64,000 bases of DNA from Aliiglaciecola lipolytica (GCF_018860635.1 NZ_JAHKPT010000021.1:466674-530673); one strand, 5' to 3'; positions 52,209 to 61,051 are shown, numbered from the stretch's first letter. The notes: generated by a model from the sequence alone, not told the origin. Numbers and translations are program-made.

Positions 52209-53345
52209 TTAATAAATTGCGTGTGACTTACTTAAGTCCGCTTGTTTTACTCGACCTCTCATGACCCAAAAACCATATGCGGTGTAAAACAGCACTATAG
52301 GTACAAAAACACAGGCCACAATAAACATAGTTTGCAGGGTTAAAAATGAAGACGTTGCGTCCCACACAGTCAAACTTGCATCAGGCATGATGCTGCTTGG
52401 TAGTAGAAACGGAAACATCGAAAACCCAGCGGTTAAAATGATGCCAGCAATACTTAAGCCACTTGCAGTAAACGCCCAACCACTTTTTCCTTTACTTGAA
52501 AACAAGGCAGAGGCGAGTGCTGCAACGATACCTAGAACAGGAGCGACTACCATCCATGGATAAATGCTGTAGTTTTGCAACCATGCACCACTGACAACCG
52601 ATACGGTTTTATGTAATGGATTACTCGTAGCGGCAACATCTATGGTTGAGGTGATTTGATAACCATCGACTCCCAGGGCTAAATAAACACCTGCTAAAGC
52701 GAAAAGCGCCGCACTTGTACAAGCCAATATCACCGCAACAGAGCGCGCTCGTTGATACAGGTCACCATAAGACTTAAGTTGTAACCAAGTTGCGCCATGA
52801 TTTAGCAGCATGGCAACCGAAACTAGGCCAGTAAGCAAAGCAAAAGGGGTGAGTAAACCAAAGAATGAGCCTGTATAGGTTGATTTCAACGTCTCATCTA
52901 ACTCAAATGGGATACCCAGTAGCAAATTACCAAATGCCACACCAAATATTAGGGCAGGGATGAATCCGCCAGCAAATAGTGCCCAATCCCACATCATTCG
53001 CCACTTTTTATTGGTTAGTTTGCTGCGATAGTCAAACCCAAGTGGACGCATCCAAAGTGCGATTAAGGTTAAGGCTAACGCTAAGTATAGACCGGAAAAA
53101 GCAGTCGCATAAATCATTGGCCAAGCCGCAAAAATGGCACCACCGGCAGTGATAAACCATACTTGGTTTCCATCCCAATGGGGACCAATTGTGTTGATCA
53201 TAACTCGTCGTTCTTGATCGGTTTTGCCAATCAGCGTTAACAATGCGCCTACGCCTAAATCAAAACCGTCGGTAACAGCAAAGCCTATGAGTAATACACC
53301 AATTAACACCCACCAGATAACGCGCAGCGTTTCATAGTCAATCAT
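52209..53345 (-). CDS. cydB: Cytochrome bd-I type ubiquinol oxidase subunit II (CydB)
   Basis: A 378-residue membrane protein with eight or nine helices. It starts with MIDYETLRVIWWVLIGVLLI and has GFAVTDGFDLGVGALL and GPHWDGNQVWFITAGGAIFA, hallmarks of CydB. Its ATG overlaps the cydA stop as ATGA. It pairs with CydA in the quinol oxidase, which reduces oxygen to water in the inner membrane and is sulfide-resistant. Confidence 0.95.
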   Translation of the reverse strand: MIDYETLRVIWWVLIGVLLIGFAVTDGFDLGVGALLTLIGKTDQERRVMINTIGPHWDGNQVWFITAGGAIFAAWPMIYATAFSGLYLALALTLIALWMRPLGFDYRSKLTNKKWRMMWDWALFAGGFIPALIFGVAFGNLLLGIPFELDETLKSTYTGSFFGLLTPFALLTGLVSVAMLLNHGATWLQLKSYGDLYQRARSVAVILACTSAALFALAGVYLALGVDGYQITSTIDVAATSNPLHKTVSVVSGAWLQNYSIYPWMVVAPVLGIVAALASALFSSKGKSGWAFTASGLSIAGIILTAGFSMFPFLLPSSIMPDASLTVWDATSSFLTLQTMFIVACVFVPIVLFYTAYGFWVMRGRVKQADLSKSHAIY

Positions 53346-54934
53346 GAGTTTGCTCCTTGAGGTTGTTCATTATTCAGTAATTGAGCGGCTTCTTCTAATT
53401 CACGCTCGGCGTCAGCGAAGGTCTCGCTAGGTCCTTTTTTGGCGTACTTTTGCATGAGATAGAAGGCTGCAATAAACATAATTGCGTAGAAAAATGTGTA
53501 GGCAATTATTGTAATGACGACATCAGTCACAGATAAATTTGATACCGATGCATGTACGGGTAGTATTTCTGCAATCGACCAAGGTTGACGGCCATATTCT
53601 GCTACAAACCATCCGGCTTCAGAGGCAATCCAAGGAAGCGGCAGGCTGTAAAGTGCAAATTTCAACAACCAACGAGGCTTGGTAATCTGATGCTTAGTGG
53701 AATAGTAAAACGCAAGGGCGAACAGCACTAACATCGCAAACCCAGATGCAACCATCAGCCTGAAACTCCAAAATAACGGCGCAACTTTAGGGATGCTGTA
53801 GTCTACTGCTTGTTGAATAGCCTGTTCCGACGGGTTGCTGACATCTTCGGTAAATGGTTGCAACAACATGGCAAAGCCTAAATTGTCTTTGTGTTGTTCA
53901 AAATCAGTGCGCTCATTGACAGTCGCTTCTCCATTCCTGACTTTATCTAGTAAGTCGTAGGCTATAATTCCAGATAAAATTCGTTCTCTGTGACGCTCTT
54001 TATGCTCTTTTAATCCGACCACTTCTTCGTCTAGAGAACGAGTGGCAATAATACCCATGGCATAGGGAATTTGAATTGCATAATCGACTGTTTGGGTCTC
54101 ATCGTTGGGTATCCCAAATAGGGTAAATGCCGCTGGAGCAGGTTGTGTCTCATATTCTGCTTCTACTGCCGCTAATTTTACCTTTTGAACATCACCCAAT
54201 TCGTAGCCACTTTCATCACCCAATATAATGACCGAAATCACCGAGGCCAAACCAAAACTGGCGGCAATGGCAAAAGAACGTCTAGCAAAAGCAACGTCTT
54301 TATTTTTCAGTAGATAATATGACGAAATCGCTAATACAAAAATAGCGCCTGTGACGTATCCTGCAGAAACGGTATGTACAAATTTAACCTGTGCAACGGG
54401 GTTGAAAATTACCTCTGCAAAACTAGTCATTTCCATCCGCATGGATTCAAAGTTGAATTCAGCTCCTACTGGAAACTGCATCCAACCATTTGCAATTAAA
54501 ATCCAAAGTGCTGAGAAGTTAGAGCCAATTGCAACCAGCCAAGTAGTCATTAAGTGTTTTACCTTGGTCATTTTGTCCCAACCAAAGAAAAACAAACCAA
54601 CGAATGTAGACTCTAAAAAGAACGCCATGAGCCCTTCAATTGCCAAAGGTGCGCCGAAAATATCACCGACATAATGGGAATAATAAGACCAGTTCATACC
54701 GAACTGAAATTCCATGGTTAAGCCTGTGGCAACGCCAATGGCAAAGTTGATCCCAAACAACTTACCCCAAAACTTGGTCATTTGTTTGTAGATTTCTTTG
54801 CCAGTCAAAACATAAACTGATTCCATTATGGCAAGCATAAAGCTCAGCCCTAAAGTTAATGGAACAAATATGAAATGAAACATGACGGTAGAGGCAAATT
54901 GCCAACGAGATAACTCGATAAGAGTCTCGTTCAT
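53342..54934 (-). CDS. cydA: Cytochrome bd-I type ubiquinol oxidase subunit I (CydA)
   Basis: A 530-residue membrane protein with nine or so helices. ELSRWQFASTVMFHFIFVPL carries the haem b595 His, VKFVHTVSAGYVTGA the haem b558 His, and the long Q-loop (about 250-380, with EEVVGLKEHKERHRERILSG) is of the E. coli L type. WSIAEILPVHASVS is near the C-terminus. The ATG follows AGGAG. An FNR-type site lies 85 bases upstream with a matching -10 element, so low oxygen should raise expression. Confidence 0.96.
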   Translation of the reverse strand: MNETLIELSRWQFASTVMFHFIFVPLTLGLSFMLAIMESVYVLTGKEIYKQMTKFWGKLFGINFAIGVATGLTMEFQFGMNWSYYSHYVGDIFGAPLAIEGLMAFFLESTFVGLFFFGWDKMTKVKHLMTTWLVAIGSNFSALWILIANGWMQFPVGAEFNFESMRMEMTSFAEVIFNPVAQVKFVHTVSAGYVTGAIFVLAISSYYLLKNKDVAFARRSFAIAASFGLASVISVIILGDESGYELGDVQKVKLAAVEAEYETQPAPAAFTLFGIPNDETQTVDYAIQIPYAMGIIATRSLDEEVVGLKEHKERHRERILSGIIAYDLLDKVRNGEATVNERTDFEQHKDNLGFAMLLQPFTEDVSNPSEQAIQQAVDYSIPKVAPLFWSFRLMVASGFAMLVLFALAFYYSTKHQITKPRWLLKFALYSLPLPWIASEAGWFVAEYGRQPWSIAEILPVHASVSNLSVTDVVITIIAYTFFYAIMFIAAFYLMQKYAKKGPSETFADAERELEEAAQLLNNEQPQGANS

Positions 54935-54989
54935 ACTGTTTCTCCTAGTGATTAAAAATGTGTTTGCGCATAAAGAGTTAGCGAAATTT

Positions 54990-54995
54990 ATTATA
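54990..54995 (-). promoter_or_regulatory. cydA: -10 element of the cydA promoter
   Basis: On the minus strand this reads TATAAT. It puts a start site near 54984, which is 41-42 bases from the centre of the FNR-type box, exactly the class II position. Confidence 0.6.
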
Positions 54996-55018
54996 TTCCG
55001 AAGATTTCTAACTCGGAG

Positions 55019-55032
55019 TTGATCTTAATCAA
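55019..55032. promoter_or_regulatory. FNR/Anr-type box upstream of cydA
   Basis: TTGATCTTAATCAA is a perfect match to the FNR consensus TTGAT-N4-ATCAA. Its centre (55025.5) is about 41.5 bases from the start site predicted from the -10 element at 54990-54995, as expected for activation. Confidence 0.85.
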
Positions 55033-55127
55033 CAGAATTGCATTCAACGTGCCAAATTTTGAAATTCATGTAACCATATGAAATTATGAGGGTTTTATTT
55101 TTACCATGGCTCTATAGAGGAGGGTGG

Positions 55128-55181
55128 TTGTCACTTATGACAGAGGTTCTGTCATAAGTGACAATATGTGATTTAATCACA
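55128..55181. other. Perfect 17-base inverted repeat plus CRP-like palindrome
   Basis: TTGTCACTTATGACAGA (55128-55144) is the exact reverse complement of TCTGTCATAAGTGACAA (55148-55164) around GGT. TGTGATTTAATCACA (55167-55181), a second palindrome with a CRP-like shape but one base too short, follows at once. There is no T-tract on the minus strand, on which the DUF3365 gene ends at 55188. It could be a transcript-end hairpin or a regulator site. Confidence 0.75.
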
Positions 55182-55187
55182 AGTAGA

Positions 55188-55823
55188 TTATTGACCTATA
55201 GGCGCTGTGACACTAAAAGCACCGCGAATATCCTTTAAAGAGAAGTTGATTGCTGTGTCTTGTGGGTAGTGCTGGTTAATTTTGTTGGATAATTCAGGTG
55301 AAATATTTGTGCCGTGGCAGGCGATACATAGCTGGCCAGTAGGAATCGCTTTCATCATCCTAAATTGACCGTTTACGGTATCGCTGAATACTAATTTATC
55401 TATCGGTTTTCCATTTTGAGCTTGTTGTTCAAACTCAAGTAATACAGGCTTTTGCCATTCATTTGGCAGATTAAGAGGGTTACGAGTTTTTAAGCTAGTG
55501 CGACTTAATTGCCAGCCATCAGTGGATAGTTCGGCGGCTATTTTCGGTGCTTCATTCTGACAAACTTCCACTGCATTTTCAAAACCGCCAGTAGCAATTG
55601 CGTCCAATAATGCACTTTTGAGTTGCTTTCCAAATTGCGCCATTTTTTCCTTGGCGATTTGTTGGTATGATGCATTATCTTGTTGATTTTCTACCTTATT
55701 GTTGGCCAATGGTATATTTGATTTTGTTATTTCGTTTGCATTGGCTAGCGTCATATATAACCCAAAACCGGATATAATTGATAAGCTAACTGTCGTTGAA
55801 TATATTGCCAAAATCTTGTTCAT
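55188..55823 (-). CDS. DUF3365 (Tll0287-like) periplasmic haem protein
   Basis: A 211-residue protein with a signal-anchor N-terminus (IYSTTVSLSIISGFGLYMT). The mature domain is of the Tll0287-like type and has the c-type haem motif CIACH in IPTGQLCIACHGTNISPEL, near residue 165. Such proteins are found with sulfide or redox genes and may sense or transfer electrons. It lies 9 bases after the SQR gene, so it is in the same operon, and the strong inverted repeat follows it. Confidence 0.85.
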   Translation of the reverse strand: MNKILAIYSTTVSLSIISGFGLYMTLANANEITKSNIPLANNKVENQQDNASYQQIAKEKMAQFGKQLKSALLDAIATGGFENAVEVCQNEAPKIAAELSTDGWQLSRTSLKTRNPLNLPNEWQKPVLLEFEQQAQNGKPIDKLVFSDTVNGQFRMMKAIPTGQLCIACHGTNISPELSNKINQHYPQDTAINFSLKDIRGAFSVTAPIGQ

Positions 55824-55831
55824 AATTATTC

Positions 55832-57103
55832 CTACTCTAAACGTTCTATTCCAAGTGCTTTTAACACATACTTTTCGTAAACAGGCTCACTGGTGCCGGT
55901 GCGCATTTTGCGCATAAAATACTTTTCAAATGCGATTTTGGCTAAATGCACCCATTTGCCCTTTTTAAACCAAGCGACATTGCGGGGAGGAATTTGCGGC
56001 ATTGCCACAAATGCTGCCCCAGTATTTCCCATGTCGGCTAGGCAAATTGCGTGCATAGTGCCTTTGGTTTGCGGTGGTTGATTGTCAATAATGAGTGCTT
56101 TTAGATTGTGCGCAATAGCTGTCATCATTGTTTCTATCATGTAACCGGTTTTAGGCGTCCCTGTGGGCACTGGTGTTGTCTCAACTGGTGGAATAGCAAC
56201 ACAAACACCGCCCGAAAAAATAGTTGGATAAGTTGGATTACGATGGAATTCATCGGTAACAACAAATCCCTTTGGATTGCACAAGCCGTCAACATTTGCG
56301 ACTGCATCCACGCCACTAAAAGGCGGTATTAACATGGCGTGATGAAAAGGCAGCTGATGTTCAAATTCCACTTCTCCTTTACGGTTTAATTCGGATACAT
56401 GCATCATATTTTCACAGACTTCATCTACAGTGCCATTGCATGTCCATTTTATATCTCGAGATCTGAGTTCCGACTCCAACATGGTTTTGGAATCTCCAAC
56501 ACCACCTAATCCCATGTGTCCGATGTAGGGTTCACTGGTAACAAAATGGATTGGAACTTTATGGCGGATTTTGGCATCGCGAAGAGCTTTATCTAATATA
56601 AACGCATATTCGTAAGCTGGCCCAAAACAACTTGCGCCTTGAAACGCACCAACCACAACTGGACCAGGGTTTTTCAGCAGTTTTTCGAAATCTTGATAAC
56701 ATTGTTTGGCATGATCTAAGGTACATATGGATTGGGTATAATAATCTGGGCCAGCTCCTTTAATGTTACTAAACGCGAGTTTTGGACCTGTAGCGATTAT
56801 CAAATAATCGTAACTTATGCTTTCATTTTCATGGGTTAAAATAACTTTGTTTGCGGCATCAATTTTGTCCACTTTTGCACAAATGAACTCTATGCCTTTT
56901 TTGTTCAGATATTTTTCAATCGGCATAGTTATGGCGTCAGGTTCCCGCCAGCCAACTGCTACCCAAGGGTTCGATGGCACAAAACGGAACTCCGGTCGTT
57001 CATTGACGACAACAACTTGATGTTCTTTACCGAGTATTTCCTTTGTTTCATAAGCCGCTGGCATGCCACCGGTTCCTGCACCTAAGATCACTACTTTAGC
57101 CAT
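55832..57103 (-). CDS. sqr: Sulfide:quinone oxidoreductase
   Basis: A 423-residue flavoprotein. It has the FAD motif VVILGAGTGGMPAAYE, the redox Cys in GAFQGASCFGPAYEYAF (about residue 160), and a second Cys in IFSGGVCVAIPPVETTPVP (about residue 345), which match the Cys pair of SQR. NVAWFKKGKWVHLAKI is the C-terminal membrane-binding part. It oxidises sulfide to persulfide or polysulfide and reduces quinone. A sigma-54 promoter lies 58-73 bases upstream, and a sigma-54 activator gene is divergent. The DUF3365 gene follows after 9 bases. Confidence 0.9.
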   Translation of the reverse strand: MAKVVILGAGTGGMPAAYETKEILGKEHQVVVVNERPEFRFVPSNPWVAVGWREPDAITMPIEKYLNKKGIEFICAKVDKIDAANKVILTHENESISYDYLIIATGPKLAFSNIKGAGPDYYTQSICTLDHAKQCYQDFEKLLKNPGPVVVGAFQGASCFGPAYEYAFILDKALRDAKIRHKVPIHFVTSEPYIGHMGLGGVGDSKTMLESELRSRDIKWTCNGTVDEVCENMMHVSELNRKGEVEFEHQLPFHHAMLIPPFSGVDAVANVDGLCNPKGFVVTDEFHRNPTYPTIFSGGVCVAIPPVETTPVPTGTPKTGYMIETMMTAIAHNLKALIIDNQPPQTKGTMHAICLADMGNTGAAFVAMPQIPPRNVAWFKKGKWVHLAKIAFEKYFMRKMRTGTSEPVYEKYVLKALGIERLE

Positions 57104-57160
57104 TTTAGTTCCTCACTTATCTTATCGTTGTTAATAGTTACGATATGTGAACATTATGTA

Positions 57161-57176
57161 AGCAAGAGGCGTGCTA
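57161..57176 (-). promoter_or_regulatory. sqr: Sigma-54 promoter of the SQR gene
   Basis: The minus strand reads TAGCACGCCTCTTGCT, which fits TGGCAC-N5-TTGC at all but one of ten positions with exact spacing. It gives a start site near 57150 and a leader of about 47 bases. The divergent gene codes for a sigma-54 activator. Confidence 0.85.
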
Positions 57177-57279
57177 TAAATTCAAAAAATTTAACATGTT
57201 GAAAAGTATGCAGTTTATTAAGTATTGATGAACTAGCTTAGATAAACCTTGATTCCTTTGTCATTTTTGTCACAGAATG

Positions 57280-57293
57280 AGTCAATATTGACT
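57280..57293. promoter_or_regulatory. Palindromic activator-type site
   Basis: AGTCAATATTGACT is a perfect 14-base palindrome 104 bases upstream of the -24 element of the SQR promoter and 20 bases before the activator's ATG. This is a normal place for an enhancer-type site. TTGTCATTTTTGTCAC at about 57259-57274 may add half-sites. Confidence 0.55.
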
Positions 57294-57313
57294 TACTGAC
57301 GAGCTATCTGGAT

Positions 57314-58618
57314 ATGAATATTGGTGTAGTGCAATCGATGATCGATGCCATGGAAAAACCGGCAATTTTTATCGATCTTGAATATCGTATTTTAGCGGTA
57401 AATTCCGCCTATCGAGATACTTACGAAAATGAAGTCATTGTTGGTAAAAGCAGTTGTTTTGAAATTTCTCACGGTAATTCATCTCCTTGCGATAAACACG
57501 GCGAAGACTGTCCTATGGAGCAATGTAAAAAAACCAATAGAACCAGCAGTGTCATTCACATTCACGATACGCCTTATGGTAAAACCTATTGCGATATTTT
57601 GATGAAACCGATTAAAGATGAAAATGGCATAACCACCGGTTTTCTAGAAGTGCTTGATCGCATAAGGTTTGCCTCTAATGAGTCTAATGCACAGCTGATG
57701 ATAGGTGCATCAGAGCCGTTTAAAACCATGCTGAATAAAATTAACCGCTCTGCTAAGGCCGATATTGCGGTATTACTGCATGGTGAAACCGGCACAGGAA
57801 AAGAGCTAGTTGCTAAAGCGGTTCACGAGTCGAGCGCTCGGGCACAAAAGCCTTTCGTTATAATTGAATGTACTGGCCTTAATGAAAACTTATTCGAATC
57901 TGAATTATTTGGTCATGAAAAGGGGGCTTTTACTGGTGCAACTCATGCCAAAAAGGGACTGATAGAAATGGCCAATGGTGGTACCGTTTTTTTTGATGAA
58001 ATCGCCGATGTGCCATTAGCAATGCAAGTGAAATTGTTACGTCTTCTTGAAACCCATTGTTATCGAACCGTTGGCGGAATTAAGCAGAAAAAGGCGGATT
58101 TTAGGCTGATTTGCGCAAGCCATAAAAACCTGCTTGATTTGGTAGCGTCAGGCGAGTTTAGGAAAGATTTGTATTATCGCATTGCTGGCTTTCCAATAAT
58201 GTTGCCGTCTTTGGCTCAGCGACGCTCTGATATCCCGATTTTGGCAGAACACTTTTTAAAACAGTCTGAGCTGCATCGTAAAAGGTTCAGTGAAAAAGCG
58301 CTGCTTGCGCTGTGTCAATATGATTTCCCCGGTAATATTCGTGAACTAAGAAGTATTGTTGAACATTCAGCATTGCTCGCAAATGAAGATATTATTGAAG
58401 TGGAGGACTTGCCGGAACTCGTGATTAACACCGGTGGTTTTGAAGCCAAAGAAGTGAATCAAATTATTTCCTTGGACGATATGGAAAAACAATATTTATC
58501 GCAATTGTGTTTTGCAAGCACTTTACCGGTAGATGAACTGGCTCAGAAATTGGGCGTCAGCCCTCGAACGTTTTACCGTAAACTTCAGAGATATGGCTTA
58601 AAATACGAGGGCGTCTGA
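57314..58618 (+). CDS. Sigma-54-dependent sulfide-responsive regulator (FisR-like)
   Basis: A 434-residue activator. Residues 1-115 form a PAS domain with a Cys-rich loop, C-FEISHGNSSPCDKHGED-C-PMEQ-C, like the thiol-sensing part of FisR. The AAA+ domain (about 130-360) has GETGTGKELVAKAV (Walker A), GAFTGA (sigma-54 contact) and FFDEIADV (Walker B). The Fis-type helix-turn-helix is at the end (LAQKLGVSPRTFYRKLQRYG). It should sense sulfane sulfur via the Cys residues and switch on sqr. It is divergent from SQR with a sigma-54 promoter between. Confidence 0.88.
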   Translation: MNIGVVQSMIDAMEKPAIFIDLEYRILAVNSAYRDTYENEVIVGKSSCFEISHGNSSPCDKHGEDCPMEQCKKTNRTSSVIHIHDTPYGKTYCDILMKPIKDENGITTGFLEVLDRIRFASNESNAQLMIGASEPFKTMLNKINRSAKADIAVLLHGETGTGKELVAKAVHESSARAQKPFVIIECTGLNENLFESELFGHEKGAFTGATHAKKGLIEMANGGTVFFDEIADVPLAMQVKLLRLLETHCYRTVGGIKQKKADFRLICASHKNLLDLVASGEFRKDLYYRIAGFPIMLPSLAQRRSDIPILAEHFLKQSELHRKRFSEKALLALCQYDFPGNIRELRSIVEHSALLANEDIIEVEDLPELVINTGGFEAKEVNQIISLDDMEKQYLSQLCFASTLPVDELAQKLGVSPRTFYRKLQRYGLKYEGV

Positions 58619-58690
58619 CTTGAGATAGTGCGCTTAAATCTCGCCTCAGACTGATATAAGATTTTGATATTTAATAATAAAGTATACGAT

Positions 58691-58906
58691 TCATTGACCG
58701 TTAGCTAATTCCTTTTCAGTTTTGAAACCAAATACTTTGCGAATAACAAAGGTTGCAGGACAAAGGCCAGTAAAACTTTGTTGAAACAAGTTGGCACCAA
58801 TGAACACCGTAAACCATACAAAGTTTGGATGAACCCAAACGGTTAATGCAACGGATACTAACACCATAAAACCAGCAAATGCGGTTAACGCTCTTTCTGC
58901 AGACAT
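58691..58906 (-). CDS. YgaP-like DUF2892 inner-membrane protein
   Basis: A 71-residue protein with two helices (FAGFMVLVSVALTVWV and FVWFTVFIGANLFQQSF) and the conserved GLCPA motif. DUF2892 proteins often accompany rhodaneses or SQR and are thought to handle sulfur species in the membrane. I chose ATG 58906 after GAGGA; the frame is open further up but lacks a ribosome site. It lies 31 bases after the OMP gene on the same strand and converges with the FisR-like gene. Confidence 0.8.
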   Translation of the reverse strand: MSAERALTAFAGFMVLVSVALTVWVHPNFVWFTVFIGANLFQQSFTGLCPATFVIRKVFGFKTEKELANGQ

Positions 58907-58937
58907 AAACATCCTCTTTTTTATCGGATAGCCATAG

Positions 58938-60248
58938 TTAATAAAAGTATCTGAAACTAGCATAAAGGTTACTAGCATCTTCGAATTGATTGTAAAAGGT
59001 GTATTGCTCTTCACCGTAAAATAGATTCATTCCAGCAGACAGTCGCCACTCATCTACAGGGCTGTAATCGGCACGCAGTTTCAAAAATCCGTCTTGATCA
59101 CTGGTGGAGTAAAAGTTAAATACATTAATTGTTAAGGTTTGCTGCATTAACCGATACACCAGTTGCTGCGTAACGACGATACGACTGCGGTTAGGATCAT
59201 ATTGTGGCGTAAGTGAATTTAAACGCAGTGCTGAATAATCATGAGTGCGCTCCATATACCACTGTAAACTCCCCGATAAATCTTTTATTAGTTCTTGTTC
59301 ATAACCAATTAACACTCTACTTTGATCGTTAGGGATCAATGCTTCAGTACCCTGGCTATCATCACCAGAGGCATAATAGGCGACTTCAGCTTTGATTAAA
59401 CCTGCAAAAGCAGGGCTGACTACACTGGCGCCATAAACGTTGAGTTTAGCAAAATAAGGTTGGCCTTGTGCCGTTTGACTGCTAGGCGATTTATGAAATC
59501 CATGGTAACCGTATACAGCAATTTCAGATGATCCTAAGGTTTTGTAATAACGCAGTGCATATTCTGGCGACTCAGGTCGGTAGGGTGGGCTCACGTCAAA
59601 ACCAGGCGCAATGTTTTTAGCAAATTGTGGTGAGAAAAAGGAAAAATAATCGCCGTTAATATAGTTGTCAGGAGCAAATTCAGGGGTAATAACCAAGTCG
59701 ATATTACCCCAATCAAAAAATCCAGATAACTTTGCAGATAGGGAAGGGGCCTTAAGATAATCATCATTACGACCTGCAAAAAATGATTGATAATCTTTTG
59801 GGAAAAGGTCATTTAGAAATAAATAATCTCCCGTTCCCCAGGTCAGCACTTGTTGACCTAATTTCAGATCAAAATATTTTCCCCATTCGCCTAAGGAGTC
59901 CAATCTTCCTTGCCAAGCAAACTCCCTAATATCTACTTTTACCTCATCGAGTATACCGTCATAATATAAGTCGCTAGTAATAGTTACGCTAGAATGGCTG
60001 AGCAGTTTTTCCCATTGTACTTGTAAACGAATATCTCTGAGGGTTTTGGCTTGATCAATTTCAGGATCAGAGGATATTCTGTTGCCAGCACTAAAGTCGA
60101 CAAAGCCGGTAAATAGCGGCTTTGCTACTTCTTCTTCCGACCAATCGCCCATATCCCATTCATCTTCTGAAGTTTGCGCTACAGCATTGAATGTGAAGAG
60201 TATTACAGTTATGTATAAACCGCTGGCGAGGGATGAATTTTTTTTCAT
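58938..60248 (-). CDS. Outer-membrane beta-barrel protein of an RND/LolA-like operon
   Basis: A 436-residue protein with a signal peptide (cleavage near AVA) and an acidic start (EDEWDMGDWSEEE). The rest is beta-barrel-like, LKLGQQVLTWGTGDYLFLND is its most distinctive stretch, and the end ASFRYFY fits an OMP signature. It is like DUF1302-type proteins found with MMPL transporters. Its ATG overlaps the LolA-like stop as TAATG. It may be the outer-membrane end of a lipid export path. Confidence 0.75.
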   Translation of the reverse strand: MKKNSSLASGLYITVILFTFNAVAQTSEDEWDMGDWSEEEVAKPLFTGFVDFSAGNRISSDPEIDQAKTLRDIRLQVQWEKLLSHSSVTITSDLYYDGILDEVKVDIREFAWQGRLDSLGEWGKYFDLKLGQQVLTWGTGDYLFLNDLFPKDYQSFFAGRNDDYLKAPSLSAKLSGFFDWGNIDLVITPEFAPDNYINGDYFSFFSPQFAKNIAPGFDVSPPYRPESPEYALRYYKTLGSSEIAVYGYHGFHKSPSSQTAQGQPYFAKLNVYGASVVSPAFAGLIKAEVAYYASGDDSQGTEALIPNDQSRVLIGYEQELIKDLSGSLQWYMERTHDYSALRLNSLTPQYDPNRSRIVVTQQLVYRLMQQTLTINVFNFYSTSDQDGFLKLRADYSPVDEWRLSAGMNLFYGEEQYTFYNQFEDASNLYASFRYFY

Positions 60249-61033
60249 TAGTCTAGCCATTGACGTGGAGGCGTACGTAAACTGCGTTCCGAAAATACAT
60301 CATCTGGAAGTCCTAAATCGTAACTGATATTTCTAAATTCCATTAATGTATAACCGCCGTTAATCAAATCACTTACTTTCGAGCGGACAACGGTAGGGAA
60401 ACCTTGAATATCTTCGATTTTAATCGCTTCAACACGTCGGTAATTAACCCCATCTTCATTGAAAAAATCAATATTCACAGGTAGCTTTGATTGTTTATCG
60501 ATACTGACTTGATAGTAGCTAAATTCAACGCTATTTGCTGACTTCGGGGTTGCTTTTAAGATGTAGTGTTCAGCGGTTTCATTCAGTAATTCAAAGTTAT
60601 CCTCTGATACGGCACGGCCTGACACATCTTCATAGAAAAAATGCGATCCCACAAAGGACGTGCGTTTATCGCCAGCCGAAATGCGCTTAACCAAATCCAG
60701 CGCAGGTAAGTACAGCCAACGGTCATCGTCTATTGCAATATCTGCATGTTTTTCCACTCTAAATACAGTGTCTTTTACATCTGTTGGACGACTGAAAAAT
60801 ACCATCATCTGTTGATCACCATTGTCTTCAACATCTCGTCTGAGAATGGTGAATTGACGCATTTGTTTGCGTCCCTGAGAATCAACAATCATCATGCGTG
60901 CATCTGAGCGACCGTCTTCTCCACTGTAATAAGCCACTTTTTCAGCGCTGCTAATTAATTCGGCAACATCAATAGCAGCAAGGGTCGGTAACGACATAAA
61001 TAACGATAAAGTAAATAATGTAAATCTAGGCAT
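60248..61033 (-). CDS. LolA-like outer-membrane lipoprotein-sorting protein (PF17131 type)
   Basis: A 261-residue periplasmic protein with a signal peptide (cleavage near LAA). The typical features of the LolA_like group are YLPALDLVKRISAGDKRTSF, GSHFFYEDVSGR and LPVNIDFFNEDG. Such proteins ferry lipids or lipoproteins between membranes and are usually next to an MMPL transporter, as here. I chose ATG 61033, which follows AGGAG; an ATG at 61051 is also in frame. It is the middle gene of the operon. Confidence 0.85.
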   Translation of the reverse strand: MPRFTLFTLSLFMSLPTLAAIDVAELISSAEKVAYYSGEDGRSDARMMIVDSQGRKQMRQFTILRRDVEDNGDQQMMVFFSRPTDVKDTVFRVEKHADIAIDDDRWLYLPALDLVKRISAGDKRTSFVGSHFFYEDVSGRAVSEDNFELLNETAEHYILKATPKSANSVEFSYYQVSIDKQSKLPVNIDFFNEDGVNYRRVEAIKIEDIQGFPTVVRSKVSDLINGGYTLMEFRNISYDLGLPDDVFSERSLRTPPRQWLD

Positions 61034-61051
61034 TCTAAAACTCCTAATCAT

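Noticed and set aside
55167-55181. CRP site TGTGATTTAATCACA
   Set aside because: The spacer is 5 instead of 6 bases, so it departs from the CRP consensus; kept only as part of a palindromic element.
57259-57274. Second Pho box before the sigma-54 activator
   Set aside because: The repeated TTGTCA units have a 9-base period instead of 11, and the gene context is sulfur and not phosphate.
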